Shown piece after piece: positions 26,651 to 35,035 of a stretch of DNA of 64,000 bases. The notes beneath the pieces are model-generated. The model was given only the letters and a program-made list of their open reading frames with translations. It was not told where the DNA came from and made no database searches. Origin of the DNA: Geobacter argillaceus (lineage in GTDB: Bacteria > Desulfobacterota > Desulfuromonadia > Geobacterales > DSM-12255); contig NZ_VLLN01000011.1 in NCBI RefSeq assembly GCF_007830735.1, positions 62,001 through 126,000 on the forward strand, given 5' to 3'. A program made the translations under genes and the position numbers. Every line of letters begins with the position of its first letter. The first letter of the stretch is position 1.

Positions 26651-28591
26651 TCAGCAAAGGGGATGTTCCCGCAATCTGCGATACAGGGTATTCCGGCTGA
26701 CTCCCAGCCTGCGGGCAGTGGCCGATATGTTGCCGTCATGCTCATCGAGCGTCTTCCTGATGACCATGATCTCCAACCGATCGAGAGTTACAGGCGCGGC
26801 AAGCAGCGAGGAGCCGGCATCTGCGCCAGCCTCTGCCGATGACGGAAAGGTTTCCCGGTACTGTTCGAGGAAGTCTTCCGAGAGGTGCTCGGCGGTGATC
26901 TCACGGTCGTCGCCAAGGAGTGCGACGGCTGTGCGCAGGATGCTGTGGAGTTGGCGGATGTTTCCCGGCCACGGGTGCCTGTCAAAGATGGCACGTACCT
27001 CCTCGCTGATCCGTATGCTCCGGCCGGGGCCTCCAATTTCCCCGGCAATGGCGCGGGCCAGATTCAGGCGGTCTTCCCTGTTTCGCAGGGAGGGAAGGGA
27101 AACCAGCAGTCCGTTGAGCCGATAATACAAGTCTTCACGAAAGCGTCCCGCGGCGACTTCTTCCCGCAGTTTTCGGTTCGTAGCGCAGATGACGGCGATA
27201 TCCACCGGAAGCGATTCACTCCCGCCCAAGGGAGTTACTTCCCGCTGCTGCAGCACCCGTAGCAGGCGCGCCTGGAGGGCCAGCGGCATATCGCCGATCT
27301 CATCCAGAAACAACGTGCCGCCGTCAGCCTGCCGTATTCTCCCGAGCTGCCCTTTCCGTTTGGCGCCGGTAAAAGCCCCTTCCTGATAACCGAAGAGCTC
27401 CGCTTCTATCAACCCTTCCGGTATTGCAGCGCAGTTCAGGGCCACAAAACTGCCGCTCCTGCGCGGTCCGCTATTGTGCATGGCCCGTGCAAAGAGTTCC
27501 TTGCCAGTTCCGGATTCCCCCTCCAGCAAAACCGGTATGGCATGTCCCAGCACCTTGTGCACCTTTTCAATGGCCCTTCGCATCATCGAATCGCCGAGGT
27601 CGAGGGTCTCCAGCGTCAACTCCGCAGAGGATGGACCAGCAACCTTCATGTTTACCGTTCTCTCCCGGGCACCTGAAAGGGGGGCTCTCCATCTCCCGAA
27701 TATATGCGTATCGTTGCACGTGCAGAGCGGCAGAACCTGCCCTTCACGGGAAATCACCGAGTGAAACGGCATATCGAACAGTTCCGCAAAGTCAACCTCT
27801 CTGTAGTTATACCGATCCAGCCCCAGGTGGAGAAGCGCGCTGCGGTTGGCAGCCTTGAGCTTCCCTCTACTGGTAAATACCGCTATTGCCTCGTACAGAC
27901 TCCCTATGAATTCAGGCCGTCTGTGAAAATAAAATACTACATCCTCCTCAAATCCCGATGCAAACATCTGATTCTCTATCTGCTGCGCCGAAATCTGAAC
28001 CAATGCCATTGTGTGCTGCTGGTAAGAGCGGTAATCTCCGGAAACATCCAGAATGCCCAGGATGGTGCCGTAAGGGTCAAAAACAGGAGAGGCCGAGCAC
28101 GATAGAAAACTGTTAACCGCCGCGAAGTGTTCCCCACTGTTGACCCGGACGGGAAGCTGTTCGACCAGGGCAGTACCGATGGCATTGGTGCCGCGGAACT
28201 CTTCCGACCAGACCCCTCCGGGCTGCAGGGAAACTCTGCGCGCACGATCGATGAAATCGACGTCGCCAAGGGAATCAAGAATCACTCCTGATTTGTCAGC
28301 GAGAATGACTATGCTGGACGTATCCTGGATCTGCTCGTACAGGTTTTCCATGACCGGCCGTGAATGTTCCAGAAAGAGCCGGTTCCGAAAGGTGAGATGA
28401 TCCAGCTCCTGCCGGGACAGAATCGGCTGCTCGATCTGTGCCATCTCCGCATCGATCCCATTGGCAATGGAGCGCTGCCAGGAACGGACGATGGTTTCGG
28501 GTACCAACCCGGTGGGGAGCACCCCTCTGGAAAAGAATTCAGAGCGCGCCCGGTTTATTTTGACTTTACTGACCAGAGGATATTTTTGCAT
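26651..28591 (-). CDS. AcoR-like sigma-54 activator
   Basis: 646 residues. An N-terminal sensory region of the AcoR type (ETIVRSWQRSIANGID, a GAF-like domain, then a PAS-like domain around 320-400) is followed by AAA+: Walker A LLEGESGTGKE, GAFTGA intact, Walker B GGTLFLDEIGD, R-finger region FREDLYYRLNG. The Fis-type HTH is GNISATARRLGVSRNTLYRRLREH. I start at 28591 (MQKYPLVSKVKINRARSEFF); the frame is open to 28900, but that part reads as non-protein promoter DNA. Divergent from the aldehyde dehydrogenase, it probably activates that gene when an alcohol or aldehyde is sensed. Confidence 0.88.
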   Translation of the reverse strand: MQKYPLVSKVKINRARSEFFSRGVLPTGLVPETIVRSWQRSIANGIDAEMAQIEQPILSRQELDHLTFRNRLFLEHSRPVMENLYEQIQDTSSIVILADKSGVILDSLGDVDFIDRARRVSLQPGGVWSEEFRGTNAIGTALVEQLPVRVNSGEHFAAVNSFLSCSASPVFDPYGTILGILDVSGDYRSYQQHTMALVQISAQQIENQMFASGFEEDVVFYFHRRPEFIGSLYEAIAVFTSRGKLKAANRSALLHLGLDRYNYREVDFAELFDMPFHSVISREGQVLPLCTCNDTHIFGRWRAPLSGARERTVNMKVAGPSSAELTLETLDLGDSMMRRAIEKVHKVLGHAIPVLLEGESGTGKELFARAMHNSGPRRSGSFVALNCAAIPEGLIEAELFGYQEGAFTGAKRKGQLGRIRQADGGTLFLDEIGDMPLALQARLLRVLQQREVTPLGGSESLPVDIAVICATNRKLREEVAAGRFREDLYYRLNGLLVSLPSLRNREDRLNLARAIAGEIGGPGRSIRISEEVRAIFDRHPWPGNIRQLHSILRTAVALLGDDREITAEHLSEDFLEQYRETFPSSAEAGADAGSSLLAAPVTLDRLEIMVIRKTLDEHDGNISATARRLGVSRNTLYRRLREHPLC

Positions 28592-28962
28592 GACAACCAC
28601 CGAAATTGATATTTTAGAAAAAAGTTTTATAAAACAATAACTGCGCCAACAGCCAGAACTGCTCCATAATTTCACAGTTGCCATGTTAACAGATGTGCCA
28701 TTTTGAAACAACTTACTTCCAATGAAGTCGATAAAAATTGATGAAATCGTTCCTTCTTCCCTCGGCGAGATATATAGGATATCCTGATAACCTGTTGCCG
28801 AAGTTGCATTTTTCAGTTTACTTACCGGCATGTGATCAAACGTAGTTCTAAGTATGGCATGCTCTCTGCTATAGCTGATTCCAACGACTTGGTATCTCAT
28901 TAAGTACCGGTCTCCCTGCTGGCCAGACAGGTGATCTCCAGAAATTCAGAAAGGAAACGGAA
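28592..28962. other. Divergent region between AcoR-like activator and aldehyde dehydrogenase
   Basis: 371 bases. It holds a TTTTATAAAA palindrome near 28626, the inverted TGTTAACA at 28684-28691, and a sigma-54 promoter for the aldehyde dehydrogenase. The activator's own promoter was not pinned down. Confidence 0.65.
28855..28869 (+). promoter_or_regulatory. Probable sigma-54 promoter of the aldehyde dehydrogenase
   Basis: TGGCATGCTCTCTGC: -24 TGGCAT and -12 CTGC with the correct 5-nt gap, one mismatch in each box. It lies 94 nt before the start codon and next to a sigma-54 activator gene. It lacks the CATTGTTT dyad of the other promoters. Confidence 0.65.
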
Positions 28963-30438
28963 ATGAAAAAACCGATGGATGACAGTTATAGGCTCTATAT
29001 CAATGGGAAGTGGGTGGATGCCAGCACTGGCAAGACTACCGATACCTACTGCCCGGCAACCGGCGAGCTGCTCGCCACCTGCGCCGATGCAAGCAGGGAA
29101 GATGTGGACATGGCCGTCAAGGCTGCCTGGAAGGCATGGGACAGCTGGAAAAAAATCGGGCCGCAACAGCGCTCGGCCATGTTGTTGAAGATTGCCGACC
29201 TGATTGACGCCAATGCGGAAAAACTTGCCTTGGTGGAAACCATGGATAACGGCAAGCCGATCAGGGAGACCATGGCAGTGGATGTCCCTCTTGCCTCCGA
29301 TCATTTCCGCTATTTTGCCGGCGCCATAAGGACTGAGGAAGGGCAGGCGGTAATGATCGACGACAACACCATGAGCATCGTCCTGCGTGAACCCCTCGGC
29401 GTGGTGGGACAGATTATCCCCTGGAACTTCCCGCTGCTCATGGCTGCGTGGAAGATCGCGCCGGTGCTGGCCGCCGGAGACTGCACCGTGATAAAACCTT
29501 CATCGACAACCCCTCTGAGTCTTCTGGAACTGGCCAAGCTGCTCGATCAGGTACTCCCCCCGGGGGTGGTGAACGTCATAACCGGTCGCGGCTCAGGTGC
29601 CGGTAATTACATGCTGGAACATCCGGACTTCCGCAAGTTGGCCTTCACCGGCTCCACCGATATCGGCTACCAGATCGCCGAAGCAGCAGCCAAGAAGCTC
29701 ATCCCCGCCACATTGGAGCTGGGAGGAAAGTCGGCCAATATCTATTTCCCGGATTGTCCCTGGGAAAAAGCCATAGAAGGCTTGCAGATAGGAATTCTCT
29801 TCAATCAGGGGCAGGTCTGCTGCGCCGGTTCCCGCGTCTTTGTCCATGAAGATATCCATGATCGCTTTGTTGCCGATGCCGTGAAGGCGTTCAACAAGGT
29901 CAAAGTCGGTATCCCCTGGGAAAGGGATACCGTTATGGGTACCCAGGTTGACGAAGGCCAACTCAAACAGATTCTCGAATATGTGGAAATCGGCAGAAAT
30001 GAAGGCGCAACGGTGGCGTGCGGCGGCGTCAGGGTAACCGAAAACGGCCTGGACAAAGGCGCATTCATGAGGCCAACCCTGTTGACCAATGTCACCAACA
30101 AAATGAGGGTTGCCCAGGAAGAGATCTTCGGGCCGGTAGCGGTCGTGATCAAGTTCAAGACCGAGGAGGAGGTCATCGCAATGGCCAACGATAATGAGTT
30201 CGGTCTTGGCGGGGCGGTCTGGACCAAAGACATCAATCGCGCCCTCCGGGTTGCCCGTGGTGTGGAGACCGGGAGGATGTGGATAAACAACTATAACAAC
30301 CTGCCGGCACACGCCCCCTTTGGCGGCTACAAGAAGTCCGGCATTGGCCGCGAAACCCATAAGGTGATTCTCGACCATTACTCCCAGATGAAGAACATCT
30401 TCATCAGCATGAGCGAAGAGAAAGTCGGCTTGTATTGA
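28963..30438 (+). CDS. NAD(P)-dependent aldehyde dehydrogenase
   Basis: 491 residues of the ALDH superfamily. IIPWNFPLLMAAWKIAPVLAAG is the cofactor-binding motif, LELGGKSANIYF contains the general-base Glu, and NQGQVCCAGSRVFVHE has the catalytic Cys. The tail PFGGYKKSGIGRE and ending NIFISMSEEKVGLY are typical of acetaldehyde/betaine-type ALDHs. It oxidises aldehyde to acid, here plausibly the product of the three alcohol dehydrogenases. GGAAACGGAA precedes the ATG. It is under the divergent AcoR-like activator and a sigma-54 promoter. Confidence 0.93.
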   Translation: MKKPMDDSYRLYINGKWVDASTGKTTDTYCPATGELLATCADASREDVDMAVKAAWKAWDSWKKIGPQQRSAMLLKIADLIDANAEKLALVETMDNGKPIRETMAVDVPLASDHFRYFAGAIRTEEGQAVMIDDNTMSIVLREPLGVVGQIIPWNFPLLMAAWKIAPVLAAGDCTVIKPSSTTPLSLLELAKLLDQVLPPGVVNVITGRGSGAGNYMLEHPDFRKLAFTGSTDIGYQIAEAAAKKLIPATLELGGKSANIYFPDCPWEKAIEGLQIGILFNQGQVCCAGSRVFVHEDIHDRFVADAVKAFNKVKVGIPWERDTVMGTQVDEGQLKQILEYVEIGRNEGATVACGGVRVTENGLDKGAFMRPTLLTNVTNKMRVAQEEIFGPVAVVIKFKTEEEVIAMANDNEFGLGGAVWTKDINRALRVARGVETGRMWINNYNNLPAHAPFGGYKKSGIGRETHKVILDHYSQMKNIFISMSEEKVGLY

Positions 30439-30458
30439 CCGCTCTAAGTCACTGGCCG

Positions 30459-30491
30459 ATTCCCCCTCCCCCGTAGTGGGGAGGGGGAATC
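30459..30491 (+). terminator. Strong hairpin after the aldehyde dehydrogenase
   Basis: GATTCCCCCTCCCC pairs with GGGGAGGGGGAATC. The stem is very stable but lacks a U tract, so it may be a 3'-end stabiliser or rely on Rho. Confidence 0.6.
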
Positions 30492-30609
30492 ATGAAACGG
30501 GCGTGGTGTAGCGCATCCAGACCTGCATCCCTATCGCGGGTTGCCGCCATCACCTGTTGGTGAGGCAATTTGCGGCAGTTGTGGAACAACTCCCCAATCC
30601 CTTCTCCGC

Positions 30610-30672
30610 TTCCCCCATTAGGCGACGCAGAGAAATGTTGTGTATATAGATCTGTTGGATATAATGGGGGAA
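30610..30672 (+). promoter_or_regulatory. Inverted repeat that contains the RHH gene ribosome site
   Basis: TTCCCCCATTA (30610-30620) and TAATGGGGGAA (30662-30672) are perfect 11-bp inverted repeats. The right arm is the probable Shine-Dalgarno of the gene starting at 30679, 6 nt away. In RNA the hairpin would block translation; in DNA it could be an operator for the RHH protein. Confidence 0.65.
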
Positions 30673-30678
30673 CCGGAT

Positions 30679-30900
30679 ATGGCACGCAACAAAGCGAAAA
30701 AGAAGAGTTACGTCATTTCCATGCGTATCTCCGATGAAGAGCGGCAGCTGCTGGAAGAGGTCATGAAGCATCAGCATATAAGTAGGATTTCCGACCTGGT
30801 GCGTCAGGGGATCGAATTGGTCAAGAAGACGCCGTCATCCGACCTGATTGGGATCGTGAATTCCGATCAGGTGTCCCGGATATCCAATCAATTTTGGTGA
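30679..30900 (+). CDS. Ribbon-helix-helix small protein
   Basis: 73 residues. A basic start (MARNKAKKKSYVISMRISDEERQLLEEVMKHQ) gives the beta-strand and first helix of a ribbon-helix-helix, and ISRISDLVRQGIEL gives the second. The tail SSDLIGIVNSDQVSRISNQFW is not part of the fold. The stop is 2 nt before the following radical SAM gene, so they form a two-gene unit. It is either an autoregulator or, less likely, a peptide substrate of that enzyme. An in-frame start at 30640 lies inside the inverted repeat and is less likely. Confidence 0.75.
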   Translation: MARNKAKKKSYVISMRISDEERQLLEEVMKHQHISRISDLVRQGIELVKKTPSSDLIGIVNSDQVSRISNQFW

Positions 30901-30902
30901 CA

Positions 30903-32219
30903 ATGGATCATATGGATGTGAAGCATAAAGCGTTACAGGAGTTCCCGCGGAAGCTCTTCGTTGAGGTCACCACCCGCTGCAACCTCAGCTGCTTCATGTG
31001 CGTAAAGCAGAACCAGGAGGGACTGATCGAAGACGGTGACCTCTCACCGGCACTTTTCCAGCGGCTTGAGCCACTCTTTCCCCAGTTGGAAGCGCTTATC
31101 CTGAACGGTATCGGCGAACCGCTTCTGCACCCGCACCTTGAGGAGTTCATCCGGCAAGCGAAGGCGCAGATGCCCGCAAACGGGTGGGTGGGGTTTCAAT
31201 CCAACGGCCTGCTCATGACCAACCTGCGGGCACTTTCGCTGGTTGATGCCGGCCTCGACCGGATATGTCTCTCCATTGATGCTCTAACACCGGAAAAATT
31301 TCGCCAGATGCGCGAAGGAGGGGAGGTGGAAGGGGTTGAGCGGGCCATTGCCGCTCTCAATGCCGCAAAGAAGCGATGTAACCGGCCGGAGGTGAGGGTA
31401 GGAGTGGAGTTCGTCGCCATGCGGGGCAATCTGCGGGAACTACCTGCAACCCTGCGCTGGGCGGCACAGAAGGGGGCAGCTTTCGCCATCGTTACCCACG
31501 TCCTTCCCTACGACGCCGATCATGTCGATGAGACAGCCTTCGGGAGCTGCACCGACAAGGCCCTTGCCCTGTTTCAGGAGTGGCAGGAGCGGGCCGGTCG
31601 GGAGAATATCGATCTTGGCCGCTATTTTGAGGTGCGCTGGCGGAAATACGCGAGAGAGCCGGGAGAGCAGGCCGTCGTGGAGATGGTTGAATCGATGAAA
31701 AGGGAGGCGCAACGGCAGGGTATCTTTCTTGACCTGAAGAAGCTCCTCCTGGTAGATTTCGGGATGATTGAAGAGACAGCCGGGGTCTTTGACGAGGTGC
31801 GTGAGGTTGCCCGGGAAACCGGTCTCGACGTCAGACTGCCGGAGATCACCCTCCGTGAACAGCGGAGTTGCAGCTTTGTGGAAGACGGGAGCGCTTTCGT
31901 CTCCTGGCAGGGGGACGTATCGCCCTGTTACTTCCTCTGGCACCGCTACCAGTGCTATGCCAGCGGCTGGCACCAGTCGGTGAAGCCGAAGGTGTTCGGC
32001 AACCTGGCCGATCAGGGGCCATTGGCGATCTGGAACAGCCCTGAATTTCGCACCTTCCGCAGCAGTGTGCTGGCCTACGACTATCCCTCCTGCGTCAGCT
32101 GCGCTCTGGCCCCTTGCGACTACGTGCAGACCGAGAAGTTCGAGCAGGACTGCCATATCGGGAATGTGCCGTGCGGCGCCTGTCTCTGGTGCATGGGGGT
32201 GTTCCAGTGTCTCCGTTAG
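30903..32219 (+). CDS. Radical SAM/SPASM enzyme, possibly a metalloenzyme maturase
   Basis: 438 residues. CNLSCFMC (Cys 26, 30, 33) is the radical SAM motif, followed by LILNGIGEPLLHP as the GxGEP region. The SPASM domain is cysteine-rich: RSCSF...GDVSPCYF, YPSCVSCALAPC, DCHIGNVPCGACLWCMGVFQC. This long ending resembles the family named putative metalloenzyme radical SAM/SPASM maturase, found in Geobacter relatives (recollection). No tungsten aldehyde oxidoreductase or other obvious client is in the window. I chose the ATG at 30903; TTG/GTG starts at 30894 and 30897 overlap the RHH stop. Confidence 0.85.
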   Translation: MDHMDVKHKALQEFPRKLFVEVTTRCNLSCFMCVKQNQEGLIEDGDLSPALFQRLEPLFPQLEALILNGIGEPLLHPHLEEFIRQAKAQMPANGWVGFQSNGLLMTNLRALSLVDAGLDRICLSIDALTPEKFRQMREGGEVEGVERAIAALNAAKKRCNRPEVRVGVEFVAMRGNLRELPATLRWAAQKGAAFAIVTHVLPYDADHVDETAFGSCTDKALALFQEWQERAGRENIDLGRYFEVRWRKYAREPGEQAVVEMVESMKREAQRQGIFLDLKKLLLVDFGMIEETAGVFDEVREVARETGLDVRLPEITLREQRSCSFVEDGSAFVSWQGDVSPCYFLWHRYQCYASGWHQSVKPKVFGNLADQGPLAIWNSPEFRTFRSSVLAYDYPSCVSCALAPCDYVQTEKFEQDCHIGNVPCGACLWCMGVFQCLR

Positions 32220-32256
32220 TGTGTAAAGGTTGTGCTTAATACCGCACCCCTTTCCC

Positions 32257-32286
32257 TTGACTTGTTTTGCTTGGTTCGTTTAATCT
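32257..32286 (+). promoter_or_regulatory. Sigma-70-like promoter before the glycosyltransferase
   Basis: TTGACT (32257-32262) with an 18-nt gap to TAATCT (32281-32286). The -10 match is weak. A start near 32293 supports the internal TTG at 32330 as the gene start. Confidence 0.4.
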
Positions 32287-32329
32287 GCTATTGGCTCAAC
32301 TTAATACCGCTGCACATTGGATACCCTCT

Positions 32330-33061
32330 TTGAAAGCTTTGGTGGTTATTCCTACCTATAATGAGCGTGGGAATATTGAAAAGATTATCCCCCAAATCCT
32401 CGCCCAGGATGAAGGCATCCATATTTTGGTGGTGGATGACAATTCGCCGGATGGGACCGGTGAAATAGCCGATCGTTTGGCCTCTGTCAACGAACGAATC
32501 CATGTATTGCACAGAAGCGGCAAACTTGGACTCGGGTCTGCCTACCGGGATGGCTTTCGCTATGCCTTGGAACAGGGTGCCGGCAACATTATCGAGATGG
32601 ACGCCGATTTCTCCCACGATCCGGCAATGCTGCCGGTTTTCCTCGAAAAAATACAATCTGTCGACATGGTTGTGGGATCACGCTACCTGAATGGGGTGAG
32701 TGTGGTGAATTGGCCGTTACGCCGGTTGATGCTGAGCTATTTCGCCAGTGTGTACACCAGAATCATTACCGGGCTCAAGCTTTCCGATTGCACCAGCGGC
32801 TTCAAATGTTTTCGCAGGGAGGTACTTCAGGCAATCGACCTGACGAAAATCCGTTCCGATGGCTACTCGTTTCAGATCGAGATGAACTATCGCTGCCATG
32901 AGAAAGGTTTCAGGATCGGTGAGGTGCCGATTATCTTTATCGATCGCCACGCCGGGACATCCAAGATGTCGCGGCAGATTGTCCTTGAAGCAGTTGTCAT
33001 GGTGTGGAAACTTAAGATCGGGTCAATTCTACGCAAGCTTACCGGGAGGGGCGTTCAGTGA
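32330..33061 (+). CDS. Polyprenol-phosphate mannosyltransferase-like glycosyltransferase (GT2)
   Basis: 243 residues from TTG at 32330; an in-frame TTG at 32267 would lie upstream of the likely promoter start. It begins KALVVIPTYNERGNIEKII, has ILVVDDNSPDGTGEIAD and the DxD region IEMDADFSHDP. The segments DMVVGSRYLNG, SGFKCFRREVL and DGYSFQIEMNYRCHEKGF are typical of dolichol/polyprenol-phosphate mannose synthases. It would transfer a sugar from a nucleotide donor to a lipid carrier at the inner membrane. A 4-nt overlap couples it to the small membrane protein downstream. Confidence 0.85.
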   Translation: MKALVVIPTYNERGNIEKIIPQILAQDEGIHILVVDDNSPDGTGEIADRLASVNERIHVLHRSGKLGLGSAYRDGFRYALEQGAGNIIEMDADFSHDPAMLPVFLEKIQSVDMVVGSRYLNGVSVVNWPLRRLMLSYFASVYTRIITGLKLSDCTSGFKCFRREVLQAIDLTKIRSDGYSFQIEMNYRCHEKGFRIGEVPIIFIDRHAGTSKMSRQIVLEAVVMVWKLKIGSILRKLTGRGVQ

Positions 33062-33243
33062 TAAATGAAGGATGGGGGCTGGTAAGTCAGCTTGGGCTGT
33101 GGGGATGGATCGGGTGCACAATCGGCCTGATTCTGAGCTCATTCCCACGACGGGAGTTGTTTGTAACGGCAAAGGCCAGGCTTTGGGGGACAGGCGTTGT
33201 GCTCCTCTTTGCCACATGGGTGCTTGGGATGATCAAGGCGTAA
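33058..33243 (+). CDS. Small inner-membrane protein, unknown
   Basis: 61 residues from GTG (GTGA overlap with the upstream stop). Two hydrophobic segments, LGLWGWIGCTIGLILSSF and GTGVVLLFATWVLGMI, flank a basic loop PRREL...KARLW, giving two predicted membrane helices. No family recognised. Its tight coupling to the glycosyltransferase suggests a membrane partner of that enzyme. Confidence 0.6.
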   Translation: MINEGWGLVSQLGLWGWIGCTIGLILSSFPRRELFVTAKARLWGTGVVLLFATWVLGMIKA

Positions 33244-33244
33244 C

Positions 33245-34288
33245 ATGGTTACTGCTATGCGTTCCATGTTTTTTCTGTCGCTTGCCTTTCTTCTGCTCGC
33301 CGGCTGTGCGTCACCGCGTGGGGATTCCCTTTTGCTGGTGGATAATTCGTTGAACATGGTCTGGCCACCCCCCCCGGAGACACCACGCATAAAACTCCTG
33401 CGAATAATTTCAGGTCCCGAAGATGTCATTCCACAAAGTACCGCCATGCAGCGTCTTTTTGAGTACGTGACCGGAGAAAAGCGAGGAGGGGCTCCTTTCG
33501 TTACCCCGGCGGGGCTGGTTGCAGACGGTGAGGGCATCATCTATGTTGTTGATACCTTAGGCAAAGGTGTCCATAAATATGATCTGATCAACCGGGAAGT
33601 TTTATTTTTTACTACGGTAGGAACAGAGCCATTTGTCAGCCCAGTTGCGGTTGCGCTGGACGGGGCCGGTGTATTGTACGTGGTCGATTCCGTCACGGCT
33701 AAGGTTTACAAACTTGACAAGTTCGGTGAGTATCTTGGTGAAATGGCAAAAGATGAGCAGCGTTTCCAAAGACCAACCGGCATAACTGTTACGCATGAAG
33801 GCGTTAAGTATGTCGTTGATGCCTTGGCACGGAAAGTGTTAGTCTTTGACAAGTCAGACACTTTTTTGCGGGCGTTCCCGGATAATCCTGCAGATAACCT
33901 GTTGATCAGGCCGACAAATGTGACGGTTGATGCTGATGGCACGGTATATGTTACCGACGCCTTTGATTTTTCAGTAAAAGTATTCAGCCCCGACGGCACG
34001 TTCTTGCATCGGATCGGGGAGGTTGGTGACGCACCTGGTTATTTTGCCCGCCCCAAGGGGGTCGCGGTGGATACAGACCGGCATCTATACGTGGTGGATG
34101 GTAACTTCGATAATTTCCAGATTTTTGACAATAGGGGGGGGACCTTATTGTATGTTGGTGAAACTGGCAGCAACCCCGGTCAGTTCATGCTGCCGAACGG
34201 GATTTTCATAGACACGAAAGACAGGATCTATGTATCTGATTCGTACAATCGCAGGATTCAGATTTTTCAGTACCTCAAGGAGAGATAA
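33245..34288 (+). CDS. NHL-repeat beta-propeller lipoprotein
   Basis: 347 residues. The N-terminus ends in a lipobox, FLLLAGCASPRG. After a Pro-rich linker (MVWPPPPETPRIKLLR) come six repeating units of the NHL type: PAGLVADGEGIIYVVDTLGKG, PVAVALDGAGVLYVVDS, PTGITVTHEGVKYVVDALARK, PTNVTVDADGTVYVTDAFDF, PKGVAVDTDRHLYVVDG and LPNGIFIDTKDRIYVSDSYNR. It is probably an outer-membrane or periplasmic scaffold. It lies 1 nt from the cytochrome gene that follows, and the three genes look like one operon. Confidence 0.85.
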   Translation: MVTAMRSMFFLSLAFLLLAGCASPRGDSLLLVDNSLNMVWPPPPETPRIKLLRIISGPEDVIPQSTAMQRLFEYVTGEKRGGAPFVTPAGLVADGEGIIYVVDTLGKGVHKYDLINREVLFFTTVGTEPFVSPVAVALDGAGVLYVVDSVTAKVYKLDKFGEYLGEMAKDEQRFQRPTGITVTHEGVKYVVDALARKVLVFDKSDTFLRAFPDNPADNLLIRPTNVTVDADGTVYVTDAFDFSVKVFSPDGTFLHRIGEVGDAPGYFARPKGVAVDTDRHLYVVDGNFDNFQIFDNRGGTLLYVGETGSNPGQFMLPNGIFIDTKDRIYVSDSYNRRIQIFQYLKER

Positions 34289-34289
34289 G

Positions 34290-35027
34290 GTGGTGAGCGT
34301 TCTTTCGCTGCTTTTCACACTTCTGTTTTGTGCTGTTCCTGTGTCGCTCCATGCAGTAGGCCCCAAGATTTCGCAGATCGGCAACAAGCACAATCTGGCA
34401 TCGTGGAATACCGCCGTGACCTATCGTGCAGTAGTGAACCCAAATGATCCCAGTCAACGGCATACACAGATATGTGTCTTTTGTCATACGCCGCACCACG
34501 CCTCAGGTAGTGCCGTGCTCTGGAACCGAAGTGACCCTACTCGCACGTTCGGTCACTTTTCCTCGCCTACCCTGGTGATCGACAACCCTGATGTCAGGAC
34601 ATCAAAAAGCATGTATGGTGAGCCTAATGGTTCATCTCGACTCTGCCTTAGCTGTCACGACGGACAGACTGCTTTGGGGGTTGTATTCAACGGCGCCGCC
34701 ATCGCTTTCCCGGCAGGGTTGAGTACTCTTCCGTATATGCGTTATTCCTCGCACCACCCGGTTTCGTTTGTCTACGACACCTCTGTACTGGCAGCGATCA
34801 CGCTCAAAAAACCGCTTGAGGGATATCGGCTCCCGACGGATTCTCCGTCGGCTTCGTTTGTCAAACTTGACCAGCAAAAGAGGCTACAGTGTGTATCGTG
34901 CCATGATCCCCATCAGGACCAATCGGTTACGCCAAGTGTAGTCAGTCCGTTCTGGGTGGGTCCTGACCACGATACGGTCTGCAAGGCCTGTCATAATGTC
35001 CAGACGTTACCCGTCCTTCCCCCTTGA
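34290..35027 (+). CDS. Four-haem c-type cytochrome
   Basis: 245 residues from GTG at 34290, with AAGGAG 7 nt upstream. A signal peptide VLSLLFTLLFCAVPVSLHA is present. CXXCH haem sites are CVFCH, CLSCH, CVSCH and CKACH. The TPHHAS, SHHPVSF and DPHQDQ segments hold additional His residues that may be distal ligands. It is likely periplasmic and part of an electron conduit with the next gene. An in-frame ATG at 34230 would lie inside the NHL gene. Confidence 0.88.
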   Translation: MVSVLSLLFTLLFCAVPVSLHAVGPKISQIGNKHNLASWNTAVTYRAVVNPNDPSQRHTQICVFCHTPHHASGSAVLWNRSDPTRTFGHFSSPTLVIDNPDVRTSKSMYGEPNGSSRLCLSCHDGQTALGVVFNGAAIAFPAGLSTLPYMRYSSHHPVSFVYDTSVLAAITLKKPLEGYRLPTDSPSASFVKLDQQKRLQCVSCHDPHQDQSVTPSVVSPFWVGPDHDTVCKACHNVQTLPVLPP

Positions 35028-35035
35028 GGAGAGCA

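Noticed and set aside
28592-28900. N-terminal extension of the AcoR-like activator
   Set aside because: The family starts close to MQKYPLVSKVK; the extra residues are unlike the family and coincide with the divergent promoter region.
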